This document shows positions 34,443 to 46,319 of a stretch of 64,000 nucleotides of DNA, piece by piece. Location of the stretch: contig NC_066579.1 in the NCBI RefSeq assembly GCF_024323335.1, positions 5,037,001 to 5,101,000 on the forward strand. Direction: 5' to 3'. Both the position numbers and the translations under genes were made by a program. The DNA comes from Lathyrus oleraceus. Taxonomy: Eukaryota; Streptophyta; Magnoliopsida; Fabales; Fabaceae. The notes under the pieces were generated by a model. The model searched no databases, was not told the origin of the DNA, and saw only the letters and a program-made list of their open reading frames with translations. Within the stretch, counting starts at the first letter, position 1; every line of letters begins with the position of its first letter.

Positions 34443-37400
34443 GCTACTGTAGCGGGGTATTCGTTCCCTTTAGATTTATTGACTAAATCAAAAGTAAATC
34501 ATACAATTCGAGTTGCCACCGTACTTCTATTTATCCAAAGGAAAGGCTAGAAAGCGAACAAAAACCAAGTAGTTTTATCAAATAAAAAACTAATAAAAAT
34601 GTCAGAGATCTGGGTAAGGAGGTTGGTTATGCAATGGGAAGGTTTTAAGCACCCAAAACATCCTTAGTACTCTAAGGGAGCCCTTTTTGCAAAGTGGATT
34701 GTAGGTTGGTATTTATGAAAAGATTTGTGCAAATAAGATTGGAGGGATGAGAAAAGAATATACAAATTATTTACAATTTTGTTGTTTGAATGGATAAACT
34801 CATTGCCTACGTACCATCACAAAGGTAGGATCAAAACCTCGTAGTTCAGGGTAAAAATCTCAAAACAAGTTGGTGAATTGATTTGTCAAAAGCCCTAAGG
34901 TCTTTGTTATCAAAGGGAGAAAACTCAACCTAAACCAACAATCCACCATGTGAGGAGGGCTTCAACATACTAGTGAGGGATCCACCCTATAATAAGTATG
35001 GAAGACTTATAGTCCAATCACTAAGGATAAGGTGAGGTTTACATCAACCACTATGATAACTCAAACCTATGGCTAATGATTATGAAAAAAGGTTTTAACA
35101 AAGGTGGCCATTGGAACCACAGAACAACTTGAGTGAGTTGTATTTACAAGTTAGGAGTATTCACAAAATGAAGTCAAAGTTGACTTAAGGTTCATTCAAC
35201 ATAAGTATTAGTGAAAAGAGTTTGAAAAATCAAAGGCATATGGCCTAGGTTTCTAGTTTGAAAACAATGCTAATGTTTGCACAAAATGAGTTTGGCTTGG
35301 GTTAGAGTGGAAATAAGAAGAGAAAGGCTAGTCCTAAACATGCAAAGATGAGAGAAGAGATAAAACCCTTGGAATTCCTTTCTTGAGATCATAAAGATGA
35401 TTCAAGATGCTCATTTCCTTTGGACTTAGCAAGCAACAAGCAATCAAAACAATTAAACATTCAAGCTCCTAGGATCTCCATTGACTTGTCTTTCTCTTAA
35501 CTTGGCTACTCATGACAATGGTCTTTCTTACTTTCTCAAGTTTGGGATCCCTATCACACAAGAACAAACAATTAAAAAGTTCACAATGCAATAAGAGGAA
35601 TGGACAAAGAATGAGTTTAGATTAGAGGTCCTTTCAAGTCAACTTTCAAGTCAACTTTCAAAATTTAGCATTCTAAAGGCATGAGGCCTAGTTGCTCTTC
35701 AACAAGTTTAGTATTCTAAAGGCATGAGACCTAGTTGCTCTTGAACTCCATTAAGCATAGGTAAGGTCCTAATTCTAAGTCCTTTCTCCTTTTTGCATTG
35801 GGTTCACACAAACAATCACAAAACAAACACAAAGCAACAATATATTTATATACAATAATAAGCTCAAATGAGCAAAAGGAAAATAGCATAAACGTAAAAT
35901 ATGAGCTTAAGTGAGCAAAGGGAAAAGGCAATATGAATAAATGAGCAAGAAATTAAATTGCATTAAAGTAAATTGCAAGAATTAAATGCTTGAATTAAAA
36001 TTTAGTAATTAGTAGTTAGTGTTAGTGTGCCATAAGGCAATTTAGCGCTATGTTAAGCAATTGTAAATGGACTAATGTAGTAGTCACACCTATCTGAGGT
36101 CGATCAATAAAACTATAGGCAAACAAACACAAGTTAGAGATCATGACTAGTAAGCCAAGCTCCTACAACTGGCCATGTCAAAAGAAAAGAATGAAAGGCC
36201 TTGTATGGATTTTAGTTTTTTTGCTTGACCAAGAAGCAACCTATCTTGGACACAAAGCAATTCACTTGATCTTTGATCAAGTTGAATTTGATTTGGATCA
36301 AAGAAGGTTAAGCCTCTCATATGTCAAGACTAAACACAAATCATTAACTCATTAGCCAAAATAAAAAGAAGAAGATGAAGATGAAATGAAATGAATAGAA
36401 AATGAGAAATTCAAATGACATAATAAAAATACAATGGTCAAATATGAATGGAATCAACATCAACCAATGGTAAACAGAAGTGAAATGAAGATTAGAAGTC
36501 AAGAAAGGTCAAACATATTTTTGGTATTTTTTTTGGAATTGAAATAATACATAAAATAAAATGAACAAAGTATGGTCAAACTTCAAATTCAATTCAAATC
36601 AACTTGAATAAGTCCAATTGAATCATCATAAGTCTAACATGGTCAAACAAGGTTTGACAAATTTTCTCAACATTTTTTGAAAACAGAAACTATTTTTAAA
36701 CAATTAAAAATCAAGAAAAAATAACACAAATGAACTAAAATCTCAAATAAATCTCAAATCAATTAAGAAATTGATGAGAATATTTTTCATAGACTTATCA
36801 TCATCCATATGCGTTAAAAAAATATTTTTGGAATTTTTGAATATCAAAAAGTATTTAAAATGAAATAAAAACTATTAAAAACAAAATAATTCACAAAAAA
36901 TATTAAATGGAATCACAAAAATAATTAAAAATTAGATTATGAAACTAGATTTTAAAAGAAATTTTTTGCAATTGGTCTCATATTTTTGTGATTCCAAATA
37001 AAAGAGTTATGAATTTTTGAAAATAACAGGAATTAAAGAAAATAAAACAGAAATTAAAAAAAAAAGAGAAAAAATCAGGAGCGCATGATCTGCTTCATTA
37101 AATGACGTGGACACATCAAGTGGTCCAGAAGCGCGCGTGCATGGTAGGCATCAGTCAAACGCGTTGCCAAGTGTATTTTAAAAAGTCATGTAAACAAAAG
37201 GCTGAGATTAGATCGTGTCAGTTAGATCCAAAGGCCAAGGAGGTTCCACGTGGGGACGGTGGTGGAAACCACCGTCTTCTCCGGTGAGCCAACAGAATCC
37301 GGCCACGAGTTGCACGTTTTGCAACCTCAACTAAAATACACATGCCTTATACCAAATTAAAGCTGGGGTGATGTACATCACCCCTGTAACCTTGGATTTC

Positions 37401-39353
37401 TCTCAGGATCTCTATGGAAGGAGAAATTTGAGATGGAAAATCCAGGTGTTCAATCTGAAATGCATCAATACACAAAATCAAAGCCACCATTGGCTTGCCT
37501 CTCACACGAGGACTTCAGAGAACCAAATAAACACAAGCAAATCACAATATATGATGAGATATGGATCAAATCAGTTGAGCAATGAACCTTTGAAGTGCAG
37601 CTTTAAACATCATGATCTGCTCCAATTCTTGCTTGCAGTTTGATCTTGAGGTATGATGTGAATGCAAGGCTAAGGAATTAGTATTGAAGATGAACTGATT
37701 TTGTTGAAATTCAAACTTGAAATGAGAAATTAAAAATGAGAATTCCTTTGGTATGGTTGGGTTTCCAATTCTGCAGAGCTTCGGGTTGATTCCAGGATCA
37801 GATTTGAATGAAGCAAGGCATGTATTTATAGCTGAAGCTGATGCCAAGTGAGGAGAAACTCGTGTGCATGAAGCTTTGGGTCCTCCATGCATGGGCCTGT
37901 ACAAGCGCATGTGAGGCCCAAAAGCTGATGGATTTGCAAGCTGAGCTTGCTCTGAAGTGAAATGTACGTGTAGTTTGCATTGCAATTGCTTGTGCATGAA
38001 GATTCATCATGAATTCCATAATTGGGCATAAATGTTCCCCTCTTTGAAAGTCACTCATGGAAAATTCAAACATAGGCATGTGAGTAATGATTGGAAAGGT
38101 CTTAACCTAAGGAACAAAAGTTATGTTCGGCAAAAATCCATTTGGAGTTTGGAAAATTGTGAAAACTGGCCATGAAGTTTGATGTACAAAACATGCCTTT
38201 GAAAATTTTTTCAAAAGTGACCAACATCAAGCCCTTCTGTTTCAATGATGCAAGCCTCAAACGGAAAAACCTCCAACATAAAAGTTGTATATCTTTTCAA
38301 GATGATCAATTTGAACTTAAATTTTGCATCATTTGGATTTTTGATGAGAAAGTTATGGGCACTTGAAGTTGGACTTTTTCAAGATTCAATGGCTTTGGTC
38401 CAAAGTGACCTATAATGTTTTGTATTATCACATGTGTTTCTTTTAGGATTATGAAATTTTGTCCAACATAACATTTTAAGTAGATATCTCATAACTTCCA
38501 ATGCAATTGATCTCACCTCAAAATCATAAAATATGAAGGAGTTAAGTCCTTCGGAAGTTGACCCAAAATTAGGGTTTCAGTCAAAATGACCTATAATGTT
38601 TTGAAATGAATGATGACCTTCCATGTTTCAAATGATTTTTTGATGAACATGAACGTTGCTCATATGGTTCTTAAGAACATATTTTATCTTGGGGTCATCT
38701 TCATTTGACAAACACATCAAAAGTTAGGTCTCAGTGGATCTCAAAATAGTCAGATGACTTGATTGGTCAACTTCTCAAGTCCAAACTTCAAATCTTGATG
38801 AATGAATGATTGAGGATACTCACATAGGCTAATATATTCATAAAATGATGAATGAAAGAACTTACCTTGATTGAATTTGATCATAGGTTTAGGTTGCTTC
38901 ATGAGCAAGGCACAGTCAATGCACAGTTGAATTAGGGTTTCCTTGGGAAGCAATCCTCAAGCCCTTTGGTTTATCTTGATCAAAGTGGCAAATTGAGATA
39001 CTTCGGAGACATATATAATGATTAGGAACTTTGTGGACCATTGTCATGCTTGCTTTCATATTCATTTTGCGACTTCATTGAGCTTAGGAGCCTCCTAGGA
39101 GCAAGGGATCTCATGATTGCTTGAGCTTCAAAACAAAAAGGTTAGTGACATATTTTTGTGCTTTTGGTTAGTAGAAAAATAAGAAAAGCAATAATATACA
39201 ATACAAGCATGCTTGGTGGTCTCAAACCAACTCACACAAGTCCCAACCCTAGGGTTAAGGAGCCACACATGCTATGATCCTTGAGGCAATGCAATGAGCA
39301 ATAATATGATGTCATGAGGGATTTTAGGGTCAAAATTAGGGTCTTACAGCTAC
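34443..39353 (-). mobile_element. Ogre-type solo LTR with target duplication GCTAC
   Basis: LTR body 34448-39348 (4901 bp) on the minus strand: begins TGTAAGACCCTAATTTTGAC at 39348 and ends ATACCCCGCTACA at 34448. It is flanked by identical GCTAC at 34443-34447 and 39349-39353. Related to the element C LTR, with the same start, TATA distance and PBS-like TGGCAACTC near the end (34510-34518). No internal sequence. All open frames within are treated as chance. Confidence 0.95.
37823..37830 (-). promoter_or_regulatory. TATA box of the Ogre solo LTR
   Basis: TATAAATA on the minus strand about 1518 bases from the LTR start. It would drive transcription leftwards through the R/U5 part. Confidence 0.65.
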
Positions 39354-39519
39354 TGGAACTTCTTCTTGGGAAATTCCTGAAGTCATCTTGAAGATTCTCG
39401 CTAAAATGAAAGAAGAAAGTGCTTTGGTTAGGAAGTGTCTAGATATGCAAGATCTTCTGTTTGATGTGATTCTTTCTAGACTTCCGCCGGCTCCTCCGCC
39501 TCAGAACCAAAACCCTTAG
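39354..39519 (+). pseudogene. Envelope-like protein, C-terminal part
   Basis: Continues the frame cut at 34442 right after the target duplication: SSWEIPEVILKILAKM, ESALVRKCLDMQDLL and a proline-rich end with stop TAG at 39517-39519. Its position on the far side of a precise 5-bp duplication shows that it belongs to the same gene as 32648-34442. Confidence 0.75.
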
Positions 39520-40245
39520 TTTTCCAAATTTTATGCACTTTTGTGTTTTTATTTTTTACTAAGTATTTTTGTTTCTGTACTTGTATGCCTTATGGCATTT
39601 TTTTTATATTAATAAATTTTTTTGTTTCCTTACTTTATTTTTGTCTATGTATTTTTTATCGAAGACAAATGGGGAGAAACATAATTGATTTTGATTTACC
39701 TATGTTTGTGAATCAGAACCCAAACATTTTTTTTTGTTTCTGCTAACAACTATTTCGAAGAATAGTTGGTTAATTGTCTTTCAGGGAAAGTCAATAACGC
39801 CAGAAGCTCTTGAAGTTTTTCATATCAGAACTTAAGTTACCAGTTTATGAAGAAATGGTTTACTCTCTGAGTCTGAAGTTGTAACTTCATCGTGTGAGAA
39901 ATATTTCCAACCAGGCATCTCACAAAGAACCAAGCTCTGAAGCTCCTTCAAAAAGAGTTTAACCAAGCTTCTGAAGTAAAGTTCATTAGACTATTGACTT
40001 TGATAACTAGTGTTCTGGATAAGTTCAAGCAACTTTTGAAGGCAAACCAGATTCTAATAGAAGATCATTCTGGTTCTTCAAAAAGGTTAATCAGGAAAGT
40101 GTTCCTTCATTCTAATTTTATCTTTTTAGGATTGTACATCTTAGGGGGAGCTTTGTGCTTCTGTAAGATGTATCTTTTTGTGATTACCCTGTACAAAATT
40201 GTTCATCAAAGTACATGGTTTTGTCATCATAAAAACCGGGGAGAT
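39520..40245 (+). other. 3' non-coding region of the SIRE-like element with polypurine tract
   Basis: No frame of note. Contains CTTAGGGGGAGCTTTGTGC near 40140 and ends CCGGGGAGAT before the LTR. Both phrases are familiar from the 3' regions of SIRE-type legume elements. Confidence 0.6.
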
Positions 40246-41471
40246 TGTTGGAACAAGATTTGGTTATGCATTTATACCTTGAGTTTTGATGATAACGATG
40301 TTGTATTTGTGTGAGAACAATTTTGGTACCCTAATGGTTTGTTATTGTGTAGCTTTAATAACCAGTTCTGTTTCCGAGTTTATAATGTGCAACATCATCA
40401 ATTTCTGAATACTACGTTATGAATTCCACTTTTGCACTAATCATAAGAAGTTCCTAAAGACACCAGGTTGCTGTTGCAATACTCTTTCTGCTTCTGCATT
40501 GATTCCCTCCTGAGAAGTTCTAGAAAGACATTATGTTGTTGCTGCAATGTTCTCTTTGCTTCTGCTTCTGGATGTGACTCTGATTGTCAAGCTTATGAAG
40601 AATGGCAAGCTTTTGAAGTTTCGTTACTTAGCTGAAGATTCTGAAGATCTCAAGCCAGACTCTGACATGGTCAAGGTTATGATTGAAGACTTTGAATATT
40701 CTAATATCAACTTTGTGTTTCTTATTTTCATGCTTCATCAACTGTTTCTCAGAAGCCAATGAATTTGAAGAAAAGATCAAGTGGATACGTGATCAAATAG
40801 TACATGGTACAAATCAAATATTCATTCCACTCTTTAATTCGTGGGCAAAGGACAATACTATACATCATACCTGTTACTGGAATTATAAGAAAAGGATTAT
40901 ACGATGTATCACTCCTGTCACCAATCCAACAGTGTATAACCACTCTATTAGTATCCCCATTTTCCCTCCAACAATCACTTTCTTATGTTATATAAGTGGG
41001 ACTTTGAGACTTGAAGAAAAACAAGAAGCACTACAATATTTGAAAAGTCTATTTCTACGTGAAAAGTTATCAATTTTTGTACACAATTTTCTTTAAGTAT
41101 CTTGTATTTCATTTGTATAAAATCTGATTGTGTAGAAGCAACTTGTAACACACAAATTCTTATTCAAACTGTTTGTTTGTATTTTCCTTAAGGAGACTAG
41201 GTTTTAGTCGGATTCTTGAGAAGACAAAGAAAATTGTTCTTTGTGTTTGTTATGTAATATGTTTGGATATAATGGATTAAGTCCTTGGGTATAAGGCAAA
41301 ATCACCTTGGCGGGTGGACTAAAGTAGCTTTGATTTCAAGCGAACCAGGATAAAAATACTTATGCCTTTATCTCTTTGTTCTTAGTATTGTATGGTGTTT
41401 CTAAGTTGGTAAAAAACTTTTGTTTTTAAAACCCAATTCAAACCCCATTTCTTGTGTTTTTCACACCTTCA
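40246..41471 (+). repeat. 3' LTR of the SIRE/Maximus-like element (1226 bp)
   Basis: Starts TGTTGGAACAAGATTTGG after the polypurine tract and ends TTTTTCACACCTTCA. It contains a TATA box (TATATAAG, 40989-40996). The start GTTGGAACAAG and the end AACCCAATTCAAACCCC are typical of this group in legumes. Confidence 0.8.
40989..40996 (+). promoter_or_regulatory. TATA box of the SIRE-like LTR
   Basis: TATATAAG about 740 bases into the LTR, followed by GTGGGAC. A likely U3 promoter element. Confidence 0.5.
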
Positions 41472-41482
41472 TGTGGGGATAT

Positions 41483-41496
41483 ATGTGTGCGTGCGC

Positions 41497-41527
<31 letters not shown>

Positions 41528-41536
41528 AGTGTGTAT
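41483..41536. repeat. (GT)n microsatellite
   Basis: TGTG/GCGT tract directly after the SIRE-like LTR, with a short GC variation at its start. Confidence 0.9.
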
Positions 41537-42830
41537 GTAATTAGCCATGCACGTTACAAGAATTACCTTATGCGTTTATAATATTTTTAGTCATACGTGT
41601 CAAGACAAGCTTCAAAATACTTCAAGATGTCAAATGCTTCATTCTTATAGACACTTTCTTGAGTTTACTTTGAGACGAGGCTTGAGTTATATTCTATTTT
41701 GTTTCCATCACCAGGAAACGAGGCTTCTTAATAATCTGGTATGCATCTTGTTAGACTTTGATTTTTCAGCTAGTAGAAAGTCAACAAAGAATGTCAACGA
41801 AAAGACATTTGTTGTGAGAAAGCATTAATGAATTGTTTTAAAGAGAACTAATGATGAAGCATCGACAAACTAATAATAAGGATTCGACCAAACTGTCAAC
41901 GTAGGGAAATTTGGTTTGGAGGAATCTCAGGGATAAATCCACAAGGCCAAGATCTCTTGGAAACACATTTAGAATCTCGAAAAGGGTAGTCGACAAAAGC
42001 TTTTGTTTTAACAAGAAGACCAGTCGAGTGAACCACGTAAAATGAAAGACTTGGTAAAGTTACAAGTCCATAACCCTTGGTAGGCAGTGTCGACAGCATG
42101 TTGGAGAAGTTCGCATCAGGGGTTGGTGAGGAAGTTGGAAGCAGTTACAACTTAACATGGGTTTTAAACACATAGTGTCGTGAATGATACATAATCATGC
42201 TAGTGGGATCTTGAAGATTGAATGTGGAGTGAATGTAGTAGTTCCCTAGTGGTCATAACCTTCGTCGATGGTTACTTTGTAAATATAATAAATAGCACAC
42301 TTATACATGGGATCAACGGTTGCAAAATTTCATACATACTCTCCATACCACTGGATTACTCAATTCAAACAGTGAAATAGTTGATTGAGAAACCTGTATG
42401 CATTTGCGTCCAGTATTTTCATTAGATATTTGTTTCCTTAAAAGGAACATGTACTTTTATGTTTACTTTGTTTAATGTCATTTATTATAGTTTACCTTGT
42501 CATTTATCACAACCTAACTTCATTTAAATTCTTTTTCTACGATGTTATTGTTCACGCGACAACTGCATTCAATTCAGACGTACGTGTGTTCACACAAATC
42601 ATTTTCACAAATTGCTTTGGATATTTTTCTAGTTAATTTCACAGACTTTCTATACTCGTGATTCTTTACCAAAAACACCGGTAAACAAATTAGGATGCCC
42701 AATGGGACCCTTTTGTGCAAATATTTTGCATAATAGAGGCGTTTTACGTTACTTTCTTTGTAGTCTCTTGACATTTGTGAAGTCTTGTGTTGTATGAACT
42801 TTAGGAGTGGTAAGAAAATTTCCAAAATTT
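41537..42830. other. Unclassified, possible retrotransposon LTR remnant
   Basis: No gene. Near its right side AACACCGGTAAACAAATTAGG and GCCCAATGGGACC resemble, with changes, the LTR end and primer-site region of some Tat-type elements (usually ACAAATTGGCGCCC). This is a weak resemblance only. Confidence 0.3.
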
Positions 42831-43333
42831 ATCGTAAAAGTCAAACCCCTTCCTAAATATTAATTTATGATTTTTTGTGATTAATTTGTGGGTGTAATTT
42901 TTATGGAGAATCCATGTTAGTTTATTCATAATCATAATGAAAGGTACATATTTAACATTTGATATTATATTACTCTTTCATGCAAATAATTTTTGTTGGT
43001 TATTAGTCACTTTCTATGCAAACTGATATTGATATCAAATATATTGAGATCGATGTGTTAATATGTTTAACGCGTTAAAAAATGAATAAAGAAAAGTGGA
43101 TGATAAATGAATTATATATTCATTAGAAAAAAATTTCATGTATCATTAAAATAAATTAATCTTTTGACTTTAACTGTTATTTTGACATTTTTTTGTGTCT
43201 CCTTCTATAAGAAAATTATATTGACTTATAATTAATACTTAAAAAGTTATAAGATGAATAATGAATTTATTTTTCGAAAAAAAATTATGAATGTGAAGTT
43301 ATGGTTCGTGTATTAGAAACATAAAATGGTGTA

Positions 43334-43404
<71 letters not shown>

Positions 43405-44007
43405 TAATTTGAAGAACATGTTTCAATTGTATTGTTGTTTATGCAATAATTTATTAAATTTAAAATTACTTATCTCATATTATATGTGCATGCTAATATG
43501 AAAAAAATATTTTTTGATCATCTTGATATTAAAAGTAATTTGTATATTTTCTTTATTATTGAAAGTTGACAAATATTTATGAAAAAAGTTATAGAAAATA
43601 TTAATGATTTTGGTTCATTGTTTATTTTCTAATGTGATTCTTAAATGGATATAACATAGAACATTGTTAAACAAGAAGTTAAGAAATATAATTCATTATG
43701 CATATGTTAGTTATGCAATAAAATATTATTTTAAGATAATATAAATAAATGATTGTTAGCTAATATGATGTATATGACTTTTATGTTTTAAACGTCTTTA
43801 TAAAATAAAAGTTATGATCATGGTTGTCAATTGCTGTTAATATTTAATGCATTGAATATATTTTAAATATATTGAAGTAGAAGTGTAACTTCAAATTAAA
43901 ATGATTATTATTAAATATTTTATTGACAATGGAAGAATGATATAAAATTTGTTGTGTCACAAAGTCCTTATATTAGATAATAAATAGAATTATTTTGAAG
44001 AAAAAAT
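42831..44007. other. AT-rich region without gene; (TAA)n at 43333-43403
   Basis: Very AT-rich with no meaningful frame on either strand. It contains an (ATA)n microsatellite of about 70 bases. It may include decayed copia sequence leading into the fragment at 44008, but nothing readable was found. Confidence 0.6.
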
Positions 44008-44066
44008 GATATCTCTCCATATGAGATCTGGAAACTCAAAGCGCAAAATATCAGTTATTTTAGAAT
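44008..44066 (+). pseudogene. Ty1-copia integrase fragment, left of the CACTA insertion
   Basis: Reads DISPYEIWKLKAQNISYF, the well-known copia integrase end motif (PYELW...PN...YF). It is cut by the CACTA element at 44067. The rest of the motif continues at 53677. Confidence 0.75.
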
Positions 44067-44089
44067 CACTACGCCAAAAATGACTTTTA

Positions 44090-44405
44090 ACAGCGCATCT
44101 TAGACAGCGCTTTTAAAAGAAAGCGCTGTCTAAGGTTAAAATTAAAATAAAACACGGTAAATGTTCCAAAAAAATAATGAAAGCGCTTTTAAATATAGAC
44201 CTTAGTCAGCGCTTTTGATAAAGCGCTGTCTAAAGTCTTTAAATTAAAAAAAAAAATTAAAACCAAAAGCGCTGTCTAAGGGGGGGTTTAGAAAGCGCTT
44301 TTGGAAAGCGCTGTCTAAGGGGGGGTTTAGAAAGCGCTTTTGGAAAGCGCTGTCTAAGGCATACCTTAGAAAGCGCTTTCCACAAAAGCGCTGTCTAAGG
44401 TCTAA
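44090..44405. repeat. CACTA left subterminal repeats
   Basis: Direct and inverted copies of AGCGCTGTCTAAGG and CTTAGAAAGCGCTTTT, pairing as hairpins such as AAAGCGCTTTTGGAAAGCGC. These are the expected transposase binding region of a CACTA element. Confidence 0.85.
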
Positions 44406-46319
44406 TTAAAATAAAATTTCAGACTCCATTTCAATTTTCGTTCTCTGTTCTTTTGTTTTCCCTCCTGCGAACGTTGAAACCCTATCAGCGAAAACCATAA
44501 CAGCGAACGTGTTTGAACTTTCTCATCTTCTCAACTCAGAGCTATTGAATTCACACAACTCTCACAGAGTCAGAGCAAGTCACAGAAAAAGCAAGAAGAA
44601 GAAGATTGGGAAGAAGAAGAGTTTTCGAGAAGTTTCATAGAGCTTACTTGGAATTTTCGGCGCTGCTCCGGTGAGTACATCCTTTCATCTTCATCGATTT
44701 GACTCAAACAAGTTACCACGATGTAGAGCTTGTTGATATGAATCAAAGCCCTAACATCTATGACTTTGATTCCATGCATTCAACATTTAATTTATGTTCT
44801 TAGATTTAGGGTTATTACATCTTGTTCTTAGATTTTTTATGAGGTTTTGGAGGAATTCGTTTGCGGATTTGAGTTGAGCGTGGAATTTAGGTTGTTTTGG
44901 TATAGTTGATTTCGTGATATGCTGCTCCATCGCCACCGGTGGTGAGCTCTGGCGCGGTGGAGGGAGAATGAGGGAGATGAAGTTTCATTTGAATTTCAGA
45001 GGACGTGTTAAACGTGTTTCACGTGGATTTTCCAATCTGGGCTTATTTGAAGTTGATGTTGGAATGTTAAGTGAATTGTTAAATCTATTAGGACTGCAGT
45101 TAGTTATATTTGGTATTGGATTGTTAGTGAATTGGATTAGGAAATTTCAGTGAGCGGGTTAAACTGTCATGAATGGGCTAGTGTTAGAGTTGTTAGTGAT
45201 ATTAGAGATGATTAGTTAATAGTTATTTAAGTGTTAATGAATGTTGGTTTTGAAGTTGAATCAGTTAGTGTTTAGGGAATTAAAGTGTTAGTTTGAAATA
45301 TTAGTTAAGTTAGTAAGTTAGTGAAAAGTAGTTAGTTGGTTAATGATAATATGATTGTTAGTTGAGTTGATTCGATAGTTAGCTATGAAACTGTTAATTA
45401 TGTGTCAGGGACTGTTAGAGATTAATTAGAACAATTTTGTTAGTAGGACTGTTATGAAATTTGAAATGTGATTCAGTTAGTTATTTAGGAAAGTTGGTTA
45501 GTCATGTTTGAATTGGCAAATAAAGTTAGTAAGTTAGTTAATATTGAATGGACAAGGTTTATTAGTGTATTTTGAAATCAGTTATTGAAATGCTAATAGG
45601 AGTTAAAGTAGTAGTTAGTGTATCAATTTAGTAACTCATGCTAGTCTGAAAAGAACAAGCTACAAAGTTTGGTGACAGGTGAATACTAGTTAGGATGTTA
45701 AATGGATTTTGGTGAATGTTAATTGAAGTTTTAGGACTGTTGTAACAGTTAGTGTGATAATTATAGATTGCTTGAGTTAGGATTGTTTGAATTGTTATTG
45801 CATTTTAGTGATTGAGTTAGTATGCTAACTTGTTAGTGATTATTATAATTGTTATGGAATTGGATGATTATTAGCAAATGATGTTAGAGCTGTTAAACTA
45901 GTATGCAATTGTGTTAATAAATTGTTAGGTAACTAATTGTGTTAGGAGAGTTAGATTAGTAGTCAAAACAGTTAGGAAAATGTGTTATGAAAAATGTTAG
46001 TTAATAAGCTGTTAGTAATTAGAGGTGACATGAGTTAGAAGTCCATTGATCATGTTAGTTGAGGTTAGTATGGAAGTTAGAAATCATTATTGTGTTGATG
46101 GACGTTGCAATGATATGCTAAAGTTAATGATGCTTTGAAATCAATTTGAATGTTCATTGAAACTACTATGGAATATGGTTGGTTTATTGATTTTGAATGT
46201 TGATGTTAATTGAATTAATTCTAATTTTATTATGGTTAACTGTTTGTTGAAAATGCTATGCTAATCGGTTAGTTGCTGGTGTTACAAATGCAATGTTTAC
46301 TTTAATAAGTAGGAAAACC
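44406..46319 (+). other. CACTA 5' leader and long first intron
   Basis: A likely transcribed leader (44420-44670) ends in a good splice donor, CGGTGAGTAC near 44668. An acceptor TAG at 46310-46312 lies 7 bases before the TNP2 ATG. The stretch between, especially 45180-46100, is dense in GTTAG/TTAGT phrases and has no convincing frame; the 79-codon frame at 44914 has no known motif. Confidence 0.5.

Larger units (their letters stand above)
32485..41471 (+). mobile_element. SIRE/Maximus-like Ty1-copia remnant, 3' end, split by an Ogre solo LTR
   Basis: An env-like frame (broken), a 3' non-coding region with CTTAGGGGGAGC, a polypurine tract CCGGGGAGA and an LTR of 1.2 kb in the order expected for SIRE-type elements. 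Gag and pol are missing to the left, where element C's LTR abuts at 32484. That suggests element C inserted into this copia or that a deletion joined them. Confidence 0.7.

Noticed and set aside
37566..38079. Overlapping minus-strand frames of 67-143 codons
   Set aside because: They lie inside the solo Ogre LTR near its TATA box and leader, and no family motif is present. Possibly a short leader frame, but unsupported.
40683..41096. 137-codon frame in the SIRE-like LTR
   Set aside because: Overlaps the LTR promoter and R region; no domain seen.
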